Shown here: positions 47,102 through 57,332 of the stretch, piece by piece | Position numbering within the stretch: the first letter of the stretch is position 1 | Layout of the letters: each line of letters begins with the position of its first letter | Assembly (NCBI RefSeq): GCF_026745355.1 | Contig: NC_079209.1 | Span: 30,927,444-30,991,443 of the forward strand | From: Beta vulgaris subsp. vulgaris | Taxonomy: Eukaryota > Streptophyta > Magnoliopsida > Caryophyllales > Amaranthaceae | Direction: 5' to 3' | Length of the DNA: 64,000 nt | Translations under genes and position numbers: made by a program | The notes under the pieces: model-generated | What the model was told of the DNA's origin: nothing | The model's input: only the letters and a program-made list of their open reading frames with translations | Databases searched by the model: none

Positions 47102-47133
47102 CCGCGCGCGTAGGCGCGCGGTGCAACAACTAG
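47102..47133 (+). other. Helitron 3' terminus: hairpin plus CTAG
   Basis: Stem CCGCGCGC/GCGCGCGG with loop GTAG, 8 bases of spacer (TGCAACAA) and CTAG, then the host T at 47134. This is the termination signal read during rolling-circle transposition. Confidence 0.9.
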
Positions 47134-47182
47134 TAGAAAGCAAAAATGTAATATTACAACTAATCCTTTATTTATTTATCTA

Positions 47183-47640
47183 CGGTTTTTTCACCAAATA
47201 CCTCTGACAAAAAATTTATTCACCAAATACTCCAACTTTTTAAAATTTGCCATATACCCCTGACTTTTAACAAAATTCACCAGATACCCCAAATCTTTAA
47301 AAAATTACCCACAATACCCTTTTGACTAACGGATGTTAGTACTCTGTTAACTAATTAACTAATTAACCATAAAACCCCTAAATAAACCTAATTAAACCCT
47401 AAATTCTCCTTAACCCAACCCCAACCCCCCAACCCTACCCCCAAACCCTAGACCCACCAGTCCCACCACCCAGTCCCACCACCCAACCCAACCCCACCCC
47501 CTCCCCTCTCCCTCCCCGGCAATCCCCGCAGACCCCCTTTCCGACAGCCCCCCTCCCCTCGCCTCGCTCTCGCCTCCCCTCCCCCTCCTTCCCTCGCGCC
47601 TCCCCGTCCCTCGCGCCTTCCCTCCCTCACTCTCGCCGGC
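47183..47640. mobile_element. Left half of a second Mutator-like element
   Basis: Begins CGGTTTTTTCACCAAATACC, the same terminus as the MULE at 1642-2808. It shows four CACCAAATACYCC-type units, then GACTAACGG, CCCTAA-type repeats and a C-rich block (about 47410-47635). The right half and its TIR are absent. Confidence 0.7.
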
Positions 47641-47689
47641 ATACCAACAACTATAATACTAACAAAGCGCAAAGCTAATGTTTCGTTAA

Positions 47690-48091
47690 TATCAAACATC
47701 TAACTTTTAAGCTCGAGGACGAACTTTGTTTTTAAGGAGGAGTAGATGTAATACCTCGAATTTTTAGAAGTTATTTTATTATTTATTAAGGTTTAATATT
47801 ATTTTCACCTTAAAATTATTTTTTTGATAATGCGATTTTATTTGATAACTATGTTTATTAAATTAATGATTTCATTTAGTTTGATTTATTCAACAAGTTT
47901 AAAATAAATCATTTACTTGTTTTATTATTCATTTCATTATTTCTAAATAAATTAAACTCTTTAAATTTGGTTATGGGTATCTTTGTACATGTGTCCATCC
48001 ATTTTTAGCAATCCAAAGCCCAAATACCAAGTCCATAGTCCATATGCCTTTTAGCCAAAAAGAAAAAGGAAAATAAATAAAATAAAAAAAA
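47690..48091 (+). mobile_element. Chromovirus (Tekay/Del-like) gypsy fragment: polypurine tract and LTR start
   Basis: AAGCTCGAGGACGAACTTTG at 47709-47728, then TTTTTAAGGAGGAGTAGA and an LTR starting TGTAATACCTCG at 47747. This arrangement is characteristic of Tekay/Del chromoviruses. The LTR is cut off by the next element near 48091 and no coding domain remains. Confidence 0.7.
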
Positions 48092-49214
48092 GGATTTTTT
48101 AACTAGAATAATACAAACTTTTGCCCACTCTCTCGCAATAATACAAACTTTTGATTATTATTGAATAATACAAACTTTTGTAAAAAATTCCTCCAATAGG
48201 GCATGACCGGTTCTTAACTTGTTATAGGAGGTCACTAGCTGACGTGGCACGAATCAGACCACGTGTTGTTATTCCATTGGTTGTTTTTTAAAAAAAATAA
48301 AAAACAAAAAAAGCTTTTTTCTTTTTTTCCTCCTTCCTCTCCACTGGTTTCTTTCCCCCTTTCCCACCATGTCCCATGCCCTGCTTTTCCGCTCCCCACC
48401 CCCATTACCACCCCCATCCCCACCCTAAGAAGATCTGATAAAAAACTATAGCTCGCAAATCAAAAATCCCCAAAAAATAAATCATCATATCAACAAAAAA
48501 AACCCAGGAACAATCCAAAAATGTTGAATATTCAAGAAATACCTTCCCGGAATCAGCTCCGAGAGACGGATCGGAGTGACCTCCATTAGCGGATTCTTGG
48601 TTAGCGAAGTCTTCGTAAGAGCATAATATATCATCGAAAGCAAAATCGAAGCGTTTGGAACCCGAGTTAGGTCGATCGGAAGATCCAGACGCCATGAAAA
48701 CACAAAAGAAAAGCTCGAATTGGCGAAGAATGAATTGATTACTGGAGAAGGAGAAGAAAAAATGGTTGAGGCGAAAGTTAGGGCTTGATGTTTGTATTTC
48801 AGGGGTAAGGGAGTGGAGGGGGTGGTTTTCGAGGCTGGGGTGGTTGGAATTGGTGGTTTTCTGGGGTGGCTGTGGGATGGGGGAGACGGACTAGGGTGGT
48901 TTCGGTGGTGGTAGTGGGATGGAGGAGATGTTGGGGGGTTGGGGTGGTTCAGGTGGGTGGTGGGTAGGGCGTGGGAAGGTTGCCATGTCCGGTGGGTTTT
49001 CGGTGGGTTGTTTTCAGGGTTGGTGGTTGTGGGGTGGGGGGGGGGAGGGTCTGAGGTGGTTCAGGTGGTTCAGTGCAGGTGGGTGGGGGGTTGGGGAGGA
49101 GGGAGAAAGAAGAAATATCATTTTGTAATTTTTTTTACCTGTTTTACAGGTTACAAGTCAACTTGACCTACTAGAGGAATTTTGGCCTAAAGTTTGTATT
49201 ATTAAAAAATAATC
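48092..49214. mobile_element. Pack-type TIR element carrying a captured exon
   Basis: The outer ends (GGATTTTTTAACTAGAATAATAC and, inverted, GATTATTTTTTAATAATAC) are followed on both sides by related sequence (ACAAACTTT, then AAATTCCTC and CTTGTAAC-like words) for about 70 bases. The left end has AATAATACAAACTTTTG three times at ~28-base spacing. Inside are a captured gene start on the minus strand and a G-rich block (48785-49105). No transposase. I could not read a clear target duplication, so Mutator assignment is probable only. Confidence 0.6.
48543..48695 (-). pseudogene. Captured first coding exon of a host gene
   Basis: A 51-codon exon starting MASGSSDRPNSGSKRFDFAF and ending at a consensus donor (GGGAAG|GTATTT). 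It is preceded on the minus strand by 5'-UTR-like sequence and followed by AT-rich intron sequence up to about 48430. No second exon exists inside the element. The protein is acidic and Ser/Asp-rich, and I do not recognise the parent gene. Confidence 0.65.
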
Positions 49215-49218
49215 AAAT

Positions 49219-51312
49219 CGTTATTTCACTAGGAACACTACAAGAGGGGGGGGGGGGTGAATTGTAGTGTGGAACTTATTGCCCAAATAATGCGGAATTT
49301 AAAGGAACTGAAAGTGCAAGAGAGATTTTTACGTGGAAACTACTTGTCTAAATAAAAGAAGAAAAACCACGACCTACTCAGGATTTAAACTCTTCACTAT
49401 AATAGGAAATCTTCTATGATTCAACCTATACATACTCAAGTTCCACTCGGAACTCCAACTCTCTCACAATCTCCACTCTATACTCTAGACTTAACTCTAA
49501 GTCTTTCAAGAGTCCCACAACTCTTTACAAAAGGTTTACTCAAACCCTTCACCCCTAGATAGACTTCACCCTAAGTCTACGCATACACAATAAGAACTTA
49601 CTCAAGTTCCTAACTCGAACTTACTCAAGTTCCTAACTCGAACTTGATACAAGAATTCACTCAAACCCTTTACCAATCCCATTACAAGAGTTCACTCAAA
49701 CCCTTTAACCCCAAACTCAAATACAGATGCTTGATAATTTGGTTTAACTCTAGTATATAGAACTAAATAACAGTAAAGGAACATGACACTCGTAGGAACT
49801 TGAAACTCAAAGGAACTGACTCAAACAAGGAATAGAAAATATATTTCTTTTGTAACGCTATTCCTTAAGCCAAACTTATGGAATGACATAAGTCTAACAC
49901 TATGGAAAGACACTAGTCATACACTATGAAATGACACCAGTCAGACAATTTGAAACTCAATTGAACTTGTATATTTATAGCAATCTTTTAGAATGAACGT
50001 GGGATTAATCATGTGTTAGTGGTTAAACCATTATCCCATGATGTTCCTTCCACGGAGGAACACGTTCCTCAATCATCCCATGATCTCCATGATCACTGTT
50101 AAACGTGGGAGTGTTTTTAGTTACTGCTCCTTAATTTTAGCAACCACTTTAAGCATTACTTGAAAATTTGATTTAATTAAAAACATATTAATTACTAAAT
50201 CTGAATAAATCATTTTAATAAAAAATATTATCTTTAAATTTCTTCCGTAAAAATCGAATAATATTTTTATTATCTTTTGAAAAATAAAATCTTTTCCTTA
50301 AAAAGATTTTCCATAAAATCAGATTTTTCCTTAAATAAAACATTTACCTAGAATCTAGGCATTATTTACTCAAGTGACATAAATGAACCGTTGTAATGAT
50401 CCATCCTAAGTCTAGTTCCTTTTAATAGTTAGTTCCTTTAACTTAGATTAAAGACTACCACGTCTGTTCCTTTAGAGAGGAACATACAGACAATTTCTTT
50501 AACAATACTATTATACGTATTAAAATCAGGTCTTTTTTTTCCAAAAACTGAAAAGATAAAATTAAAATAATTAAAATCAGATTCCTAAAGAAACCCATTT
50601 TATTAAATCTATTTTATTAAAAACTAAAACTTATCTTTTATTTTAAAACTAAAACTTATCTTTTATTTTAAAACTAAAATTATCTAAACAACAATGCTAT
50701 TATTTATAAATATTAACCACGTAGAGATTTATTAAGAAATAAACTCTTAATAAATTCTTATAGATTAAATATAATAATATGCATCAGATTTATTGACTCT
50801 TAAATACTTTTGACTCTAAGTTCCACGAGTTCCTTTGACCTTACGAGTTCCTTTAGACCTTGTTCCATTACCTTTCATGTTTCCATATACTTACATGAAT
50901 CCTAGAAAATAAACTCATATTTTCTGCCTTCATGCTCCATGCTGCTCCAACTCAAGAACCGCATGTTGATAGCTCCACCTTTGGAACTTCAGTGTGCTAG
51001 TTCCTTTAAGAAACTTCGCACTCATAGTTCCTGCTCAGGAACTTCTTGTTTCCACTCTGAAACGTTATATTGCTGCTCCCACTCAAGAACTGCTCTAGAA
51101 ATGTTCCTCATAGGATGTACCTAGGAACCCTCTATTTGTGTTCCTTATAGGAACTCTTTTAGGAACTTCACTTGTTGGAAACCTTCATGATGTGATATAT
51201 TCAACCTTTGATGACTTGTTTCATGTTAATGTAATATGCACATCTCAAACACACATGTTAGTTAGATAATCATCATTTGTTTACAATCATCAAAATACTA
51301 CATGACTCAACA
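49219..51312 (-). repeat. 3' LTR of a SIRE-like Ty1/copia element
   Basis: On the minus strand it begins TGTTGAGTCATGTAG (51312), directly after a polypurine tract AAAAAGGGGAAAT, and runs to the CACCCCCCC...TGTAGTGTTCC region near 49219. This start and tract are typical of SIRE/Maximus elements. The LTR is unusually rich in GGAAC/GTTCC words. The exact outer end is blurred by the adjoining Pack-type element. Confidence 0.75.
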
Positions 51313-54300
51313 ATTTCCCCTTTTTGATGATGACAAACAAATGATGCTTATCACAATTTAAGCAATAAACGATGTACTTTAATTCCCCATGATAAGCAAG
51401 TCATGCATGTATATGAAGGAAATATCAATATAAATAAACATATCCTACAAAGAACGTTCATCATAGAAGGATATAGACTTAACTATATTTGACATAAGCA
51501 TCATACATATTCTTCCCCCTTTTGTCATTATCGAAAAGGATCATCTTGCACATATTTATTTTAGGTAAATCATATACACATTATTTTATATGCTACACTT
51601 ACCACCATCATGGTTAAGCACTTTTAGTCCCAAAAGCCTCAATAATCTCAGTTTTCAAACTTAGGATGCATGTGCTACACAAATTTCCAACTCACAATCC
51701 AAAGACCCAACTTCAAAAACCATCGAAGGAACTTGACAGGTAAGAAAATAAAAGTCAAGCAAAAATCAATTTTGAAAGTCAAGAATGGATAAAGAGATAG
51801 GACATTGTAATATCCGGCTCAAAGAAATATGAAAGAAGTTTGTGGAAAATTTTAGTAAAAGGAACTTGAGATATATTGTGTGCTCTATGGTTTAGACTTA
51901 TAATAAGAGGTTCTCAACAATAATTATAGTTAATCACTTCACCTCACACTTTTTAAATCTCTGTCAAACCCCACACACATACCTTGATATATATCTATCA
52001 AGTTCACTTTACTTAACTAATCAGCCATGAGGAACTCATTGAGTGAAGAAACTTGAACGAATTCAATAGTCAAGTTCTTTCAATCATTTGCTTATGTTCC
52101 TCTTCTCAAATCATCAAATCCATGAGTAAGCATTTTCACAACCATATATATGAGATATTGAATTCTAGAAAATAATAAAGATTGGATCACCCTTGTTTAC
52201 TTTTTTTCTTTTTTCTTTTTTTTTATTTTTACAATGGTGTCATTACAAGATGTTGTACTTTTCCTAGAATGTCACATTTACCTACCACAAAGAAGTTAAC
52301 ATATATATCGATTCCTTCCTTATTCCCCCTGAGTTCTTTACTGTTCCTTCATCATTAGGAACTTATATGAGTAGCTCCATCTAATGATATATCTTTCTGA
52401 GCATCAATTGTTAAAACATATAATACTTGCTTCTCACTTCTTCCTTAACTCCCCCTCAAAATGTATTTACCATTTATCACTCTTTATGTATCATTGAACC
52501 ATAAAAAGTCATGAATTTTAATTTAGAGCACACGGGAATTAGGATATTTGAAGTGACAGGATATGAATGGAATGATAAATTAATTAATCAAAGGGTGTTT
52601 GAAGAAATGTGGTGTGAACTGTTGATAGTTGGCTAAGAGTAGGTTTGTTCCCTCTAAAAGTTAAATGAAATGAAATAATTAAGGGAATTTACCATCTTGT
52701 TCCAACAAGGTTTCTTTCTTTGTATCTTTGGCAACTTAGGACTTTCATGTTTGCCAGCATCCACAATTCTATTATGAGACTCTAACACTCTTAGGCAAGG
52801 GAATATGCCTTTACGACACAAAAATTAAGTGTAACATATTTACTCTAGTGTGCATATAATCACTTCAATTTTAGTATATGTAAGAACCCAATTTGACAAA
52901 ACTTTTGGAAAATAACATGTTTATGCTCAAGTCATACTTCATTAAGTCTTGTTCCTCTAAACAGTCCATGAATAGATGAAATTATAAAGAACATATATTC
53001 ACATAATCTAAAACAAGACTTTTAAAATTTATGCATTCAGATTAATAAATTTTAACAATGTAATATATTAATGTGAATAGGAACATCATAACTTAAGTCA
53101 TATTTCACCATGAATATAGAATTACCTCAAATACTGACTTCCATCATTTTGATGTCTTCACATCTGATGGATACTTCCATTCCAACTTGACTCATACTCA
53201 TCGTTCTTCAAAAGTTCCTTGACATGTTTTTGTCATAATATCATTATGCTCCAAAAGAGTAGTTGAGTTCCCTTATCATGCTCGTGTACTCATTTGCGTA
53301 TAAGGTTAGCAAAAACTCTTGCATAAAATAGTTAGTGTACCAAACATATTATCCATATTACGATGTACAACTACTAAGTCAATTCCTCTTGAAAACAGAA
53401 ATTATTGTTAATTTTGAAATCATTTTTCAAGAAGAAACTTGATGTTGTTCCTCGTTGATTTTCAGAAAAAAAAATTCTTTTGAACACATTGAAAATCTAT
53501 TTGGAACGTCCTAAATATCATGTAAGAAAAAAAACAATTAGAATTCTAATGGCTTCTAGACTAGCAACAGGAGTAAAGGTTTCTTTATAGTCAATTTTCT
53601 TCTTGTTGATTATAACCTTTTACTACAAGTCTAGCTTTGTTCCTAACAATTGTTCCATACTCATCTAGTTTATTTCTAAACACCCAGTTTAAGCCAATTT
53701 TTTTTTTTTGGTTAGAAGAAGGAACTAGATGTCATACCTTGTTTCTTTCGAACTCATTTAATTTAGCTTGCATGGCAGTGATCCAATCAGAGTCAATTAG
53801 GGATTTTTCATGATTTCATGGTTCCATCATTGATAGGAACGCATGAAATGCACAAAAATTCCTTAACTGAAATCTAGTTTGCATACCTTTGGATATGTCA
53901 CTTTTTATGAGTTTCACTGGATGAGATTTCTGATGTCTCCAAGGTTTTGGTTGAAACTCCTTGTATAAAGTTTCTTTGCCTATGTCTATGTGAATGAGCC
54001 ATAGGAATACTTCTTATGTTCCCGTTAGAATCAAGAAACTCGATTGTTGGAACTCTTTGTTCCTACTAATAGTGTAGGAACTCGCTTACACATATTCATT
54101 GAGTTAAAATTTATTTGATGAACCTGAACTTGATTTTCATTTTTAAGCTCTTTTCCATACGTTCATATAGCTGACTATTATTACTTTCTAGAGTGACATA
54201 TTTCATATTAAGAACTCTAGCTGCACAGAAACTTGTGAGTTCAACATAACAAATAATAATCATCTTTGACCTGTTTATTGGGAACAAACAAGTTAGTCTC

Positions 54301-55014
54301 ATAATAAATATGTCAACTCTTCATAACACATTATATATCATTTTGCTATAAGCTCTTTGTGTTTAACAATTAGAGGTGCATTTTAACACTACCTCATCGC
54401 TTCTATTTTTAAAGTTCTTTAGATGATTCTTATTGCTATTATTTCCAAAACAGTGAAATCAAATGCTTAAGAACATAATACCAGTGTTTTCTCCTTTGAA
54501 GATGTCATAAGATGTCTTGTTGATCAACTTATAATCATCCTTTGTTGATGATTTAGCAAGTGATATCGATTGTTTTTTTTACTTGTTCCTTGTTCCTATA
54601 ATCAAGTTCCTTGGTCTAAGTTTGTCAACCATGATGAAGTTAGAATGTTATTATTTTGATAGATAAGATCATCATTAATAACGACTAGTCATGTCATGTT
54701 GTTAGGAACCAAATTGAGATCCACAAAGTATGTGCTCCCTACTTGATTCCCTTCAAGTATGACATTTCTAGCTTTTTTGATGACGTAATCTAATTTCAAA
54801 ACAACCAGAGTTAGTGAGCTTTAAAAACTGTAAACATAATGTGCTTCATTAACTCGACAATAAAGATATATACAATGAAACAAGAACTTAACTTACCAAC
54901 ATTTGATAATTAAACAGTCTAACCATTTTCCGTTGGTTTCTGAAGCTACAGTTCCTTCATCATAAGCATATAGCGAGAGTAATGTTGATTTGTCTATCAT
55001 CATATGCTTGGAAC
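51313..55014 (-). pseudogene. Decayed internal region of the SIRE-like copia element
   Basis: On the minus strand, protease/GAG-pre-integrase remnant (SGSKHMMIDKSTLLSL, 55014-54893), integrase C-terminal remnant (INKTSYDIFKGEN, about 54500) and RT start (WITAMQ and FERNKV, about 53790-53720, then EYGTIVRNKARLVVKGYNQQ and YKETFTPVA, about 53670-53560) occur in proper copia order. Every part is interrupted by stops. 51313-53300 should hold RT end and RNase H but shows no readable domain. The gag end is cut off by the CACTA insertion at 55015. Confidence 0.8.
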
Positions 55015-55035
55015 CACTAGTGGAAAAAAAAGCAG

Positions 55036-55300
55036 TAGGGCTGCGCTGAAAATGGCATGTAGGGCTGCGCTTATTGAGGGCAACCCTTTCCATAGCAGCC
55101 CTTCACTTTTCAAGTAGGGCTGCGCAAGTCCAGCGCAGCCCTTCAACTAGTTGACAAAAGGCGCAGCCCTTCAAGTAAGAAGGGCTGCGCTTGTTCTAAA
55201 AAGCGCAGCCCTTTTATGAAAGAAGGGCTGCGCTTTTTCAACTAGCGCAGCCCTTCAAACATAGAAGGGCTGCGCTAGTTCAAACTAGCGCAGCCCTTCT
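55036..55300. repeat. CACTA subterminal repeats AGGGCTGCGC
   Basis: Eleven or so copies of AGGGCTGCGC in alternating orientation, several paired head-to-head (for example about 55181-55213 and 55224-55255). CACTA subterminal arrays bind the element's TNPA-type protein; the alternating pairs also fold as hairpins. Confidence 0.88.
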
Positions 55301-55359
55301 CCTACTTTTTTTTTATATATATAATTCTGCACCTGCTGCATGCTGTTCTGACCTGCACA

Positions 55360-55580
55360 CACAGCCCCCACCCCCAGCCCCCACCCTCAGCCCCCACCCC
55401 AGCCCCACCACCAGCCCCCCTATGCCCACCCCACTCCCCACCTCCTCCCACCCCAGCCCCCACCCACCAGCCCACCCCACTGCTCTGCCCAGCCCCCACC
55501 CACTGCCCACCCACCAACCCACCCCTGCACCCCATCCACAGCCACCCCCACCACCCCACCCAAAACCTCCCTTGGACAAA
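55360..55580. repeat. C-rich low-complexity block
   Basis: CCCCCACCC/CAGCCCC-type sequence with almost no G on the plus strand. Open frames across it encode only Gly/Trp-rich strings and are not genes. Confidence 0.85.
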
Positions 55581-55959
55581 AAAAAAGCAAATTAATACGA
55601 TAATATATGACAAGTGGAGAAAGGTAATAATTAACTTCATAATTATTTAATAATGTAAAAAGTGTACATAGGATTGATAGAAACTATACATTCGAGCTAA
55701 ATCTCATCCTATGCAATCATCGGTAATGTGGGACGCCAACTTATCCCGAACTTCATCAATTTCTTTTTGGTGAAGTTCCTCAAACGTGGTGTGGAATTCG
55801 CATAAACCTTGCAAAACAACCAAGGAATAAACACATATAAGAATTCAATCATTTTACCGTAGTTAGTACTTCTAAAAATGACATATACCTTCCCGAAATT
55901 CAATCAAAATCAAATGCAAGCCTAAAAGTCTACACACTAGTTATAATATATCTCATATA

Positions 55960-56500
55960 ATCATGTTCAAAGAAAATTTGGGGTTAAATGACTTATAAGT
56001 ACATTTTGGGAGCGAAAAGGCCAAAATAGGCCGGAAATGGCCTTTTCGTTCCCGAAATGCAACCAACAACATATGCAAGCCTAAGAATCTACATACTAGT
56101 TATATTATGCCTCATATAATCATGTTCAAAGAGAATTTGGGGTTAAATCACTTCATAAGTACATTTTGGGAGCGAAAAGGCCAAAATAGGCCGGAAATGG
56201 CCTTTTCGTTCCCAAATGCAACCAACAACAATGCAAGCCTAAGAATCTACATACTAGTTATATTATGCCTCATATAATCATGTTCAAAGAGAATTTGGGG
56301 TTAAATCACTTCATAAGTACATTTTGGGAGCGAAAAGGCCAAAATAGGCCAAATAGGCGGAAATGGCCTTTTCGTTCCCGAAATGCAACCAACAACATAT
56401 GCAAGCCTAAGAATCTACTACTAGTTATATTATGCCTCATATAATCATGTTCAAAGAGAATTTGGGGTTAAATCACTTCATAATACATTTTGGGAGCGAA
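55960..56500. repeat. Tandem hairpin array 1 in the CACTA element
   Basis: About 3.3 units of ~160 bases, with ACATTTTGGGAGCGAAAAGG starting at 56001, 56161, 56319 and 56484. Each complete unit holds GGGAGCGAAAAGGCCA, a ~14-base loop and TGGCCTTTTCGTTCCC, a 16-bp stem with one G.U pair. It lies downstream of the Ulp1-like reading frame. Confidence 0.9.
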
Positions 56501-57200
56501 AATGAACAAACAGCAATTGGAAACCTAAAAGTTACATACCTTTGAAGATCACCAACATCTTTGCAATAGTTGATGATATCGAGCATGAACCTCATGATGT
56601 AATACCCACACGCACGTCCACCTTCTTGTACCGGACACAAATTCACCAAAGATGCAATAAATGACATGTTAGATGTGTATTATGTGTTTCTATTGGATGC
56701 AAAAAATTACTCATGTACCTCGACTAAATACCAAACAGGAGTTTTTCTTGTCGAAGTCCAGATGCATACCTTCTTCATCACACTACATCAATAATTATTA
56801 TAAGATTAGATGTACATTTAATATTTAATAAGCTAAGTGTGCATATAGTTTCGATTAGGCTACCTATTTAACAATGATTTGACTAGTAAGGACCGTATTG
56901 TTCCTTTAGCAAAGAATCAAAGTGGTAGACTTCGTTACGTGACAAACATATTGCAATCAGTGTCCAATGGTTCCTACAACAATAAAAATGTTATTTTATC
57001 GATTGAACAACTAATAGGTCAATTTAATTAATTAAAAAGTGAGTTTAAGAAGCATACGATTCAATGTAAGGAAGAAGAATGATCTTATATCCACTACGAG
57101 AACATGCGTTCAAAGATTCCTTGAGATATGCTTTCACCTCCTCTTCGTCTCGTACAAAGCTTGGACATAACCAACAAAACATTAGCTGACTAGATTGCCT
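56473..57200 (-). pseudogene. Ulp1-like cysteine protease (C48) part of the CACTA accessory gene
   Basis: Spliced minus-strand segments carry the C48 triad: RNHWTLIA (His, 56964-56972), VYHFDS (Asp, 56913-56924) and, after an intron, CPVQEGGRACGYYIMRFM (Cys codon 56608-56610). VRDEEEVKAYLKESL precedes them at about 57070-57160. Ulp1-like domains are frequent captives in plant CACTA and Mutator elements and resemble SUMO-deconjugating proteases. All three catalytic residues are present, but I cannot confirm an unbroken exon chain. Confidence 0.8.
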
Positions 57201-57332
57201 CAAATCATTGTATAATAGCCTGAGAATTCATATTGATAAAAATAAAACTTACTTATTATGAAGTTATTATTAGTTGGATTGAATACTACTTAATTAAGGC
57301 ATATATGTATATTTATTATTAATTTAAATATA

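Larger units (their letters stand above)
24010..47133 (+). mobile_element. Giant autonomous-type Helitron with dsRBD-like, Rep-helicase and RPA1-like genes
   Basis: The 3' end is clear: CCGCGCGC-GTAG-GCGCGCGG is a perfect 8-bp hairpin (47102-47121), followed by TGCAACAACTAG at 47133 and then T. The element carries, in order on the plus strand, a double dsRNA-binding-like protein, Rep-helicase and an RPA1-like protein, with an antisense acidic ORF near the 3' end. Plant Helitrons transpose by rolling circle using Rep-helicase, often with RPA. The left end is not certain. TCTATATCC at 24010 is the best candidate because it shares TCTATA with the Helitron at 17672, but it follows T rather than A. 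About 23 kb is very large, so part could be captured or later-inserted DNA. Confidence 0.7.

Noticed and set aside
55302..55640. Gly/Trp-rich minus-strand frames
   Set aside because: Same cause: C-rich low-complexity DNA in the CACTA left end.
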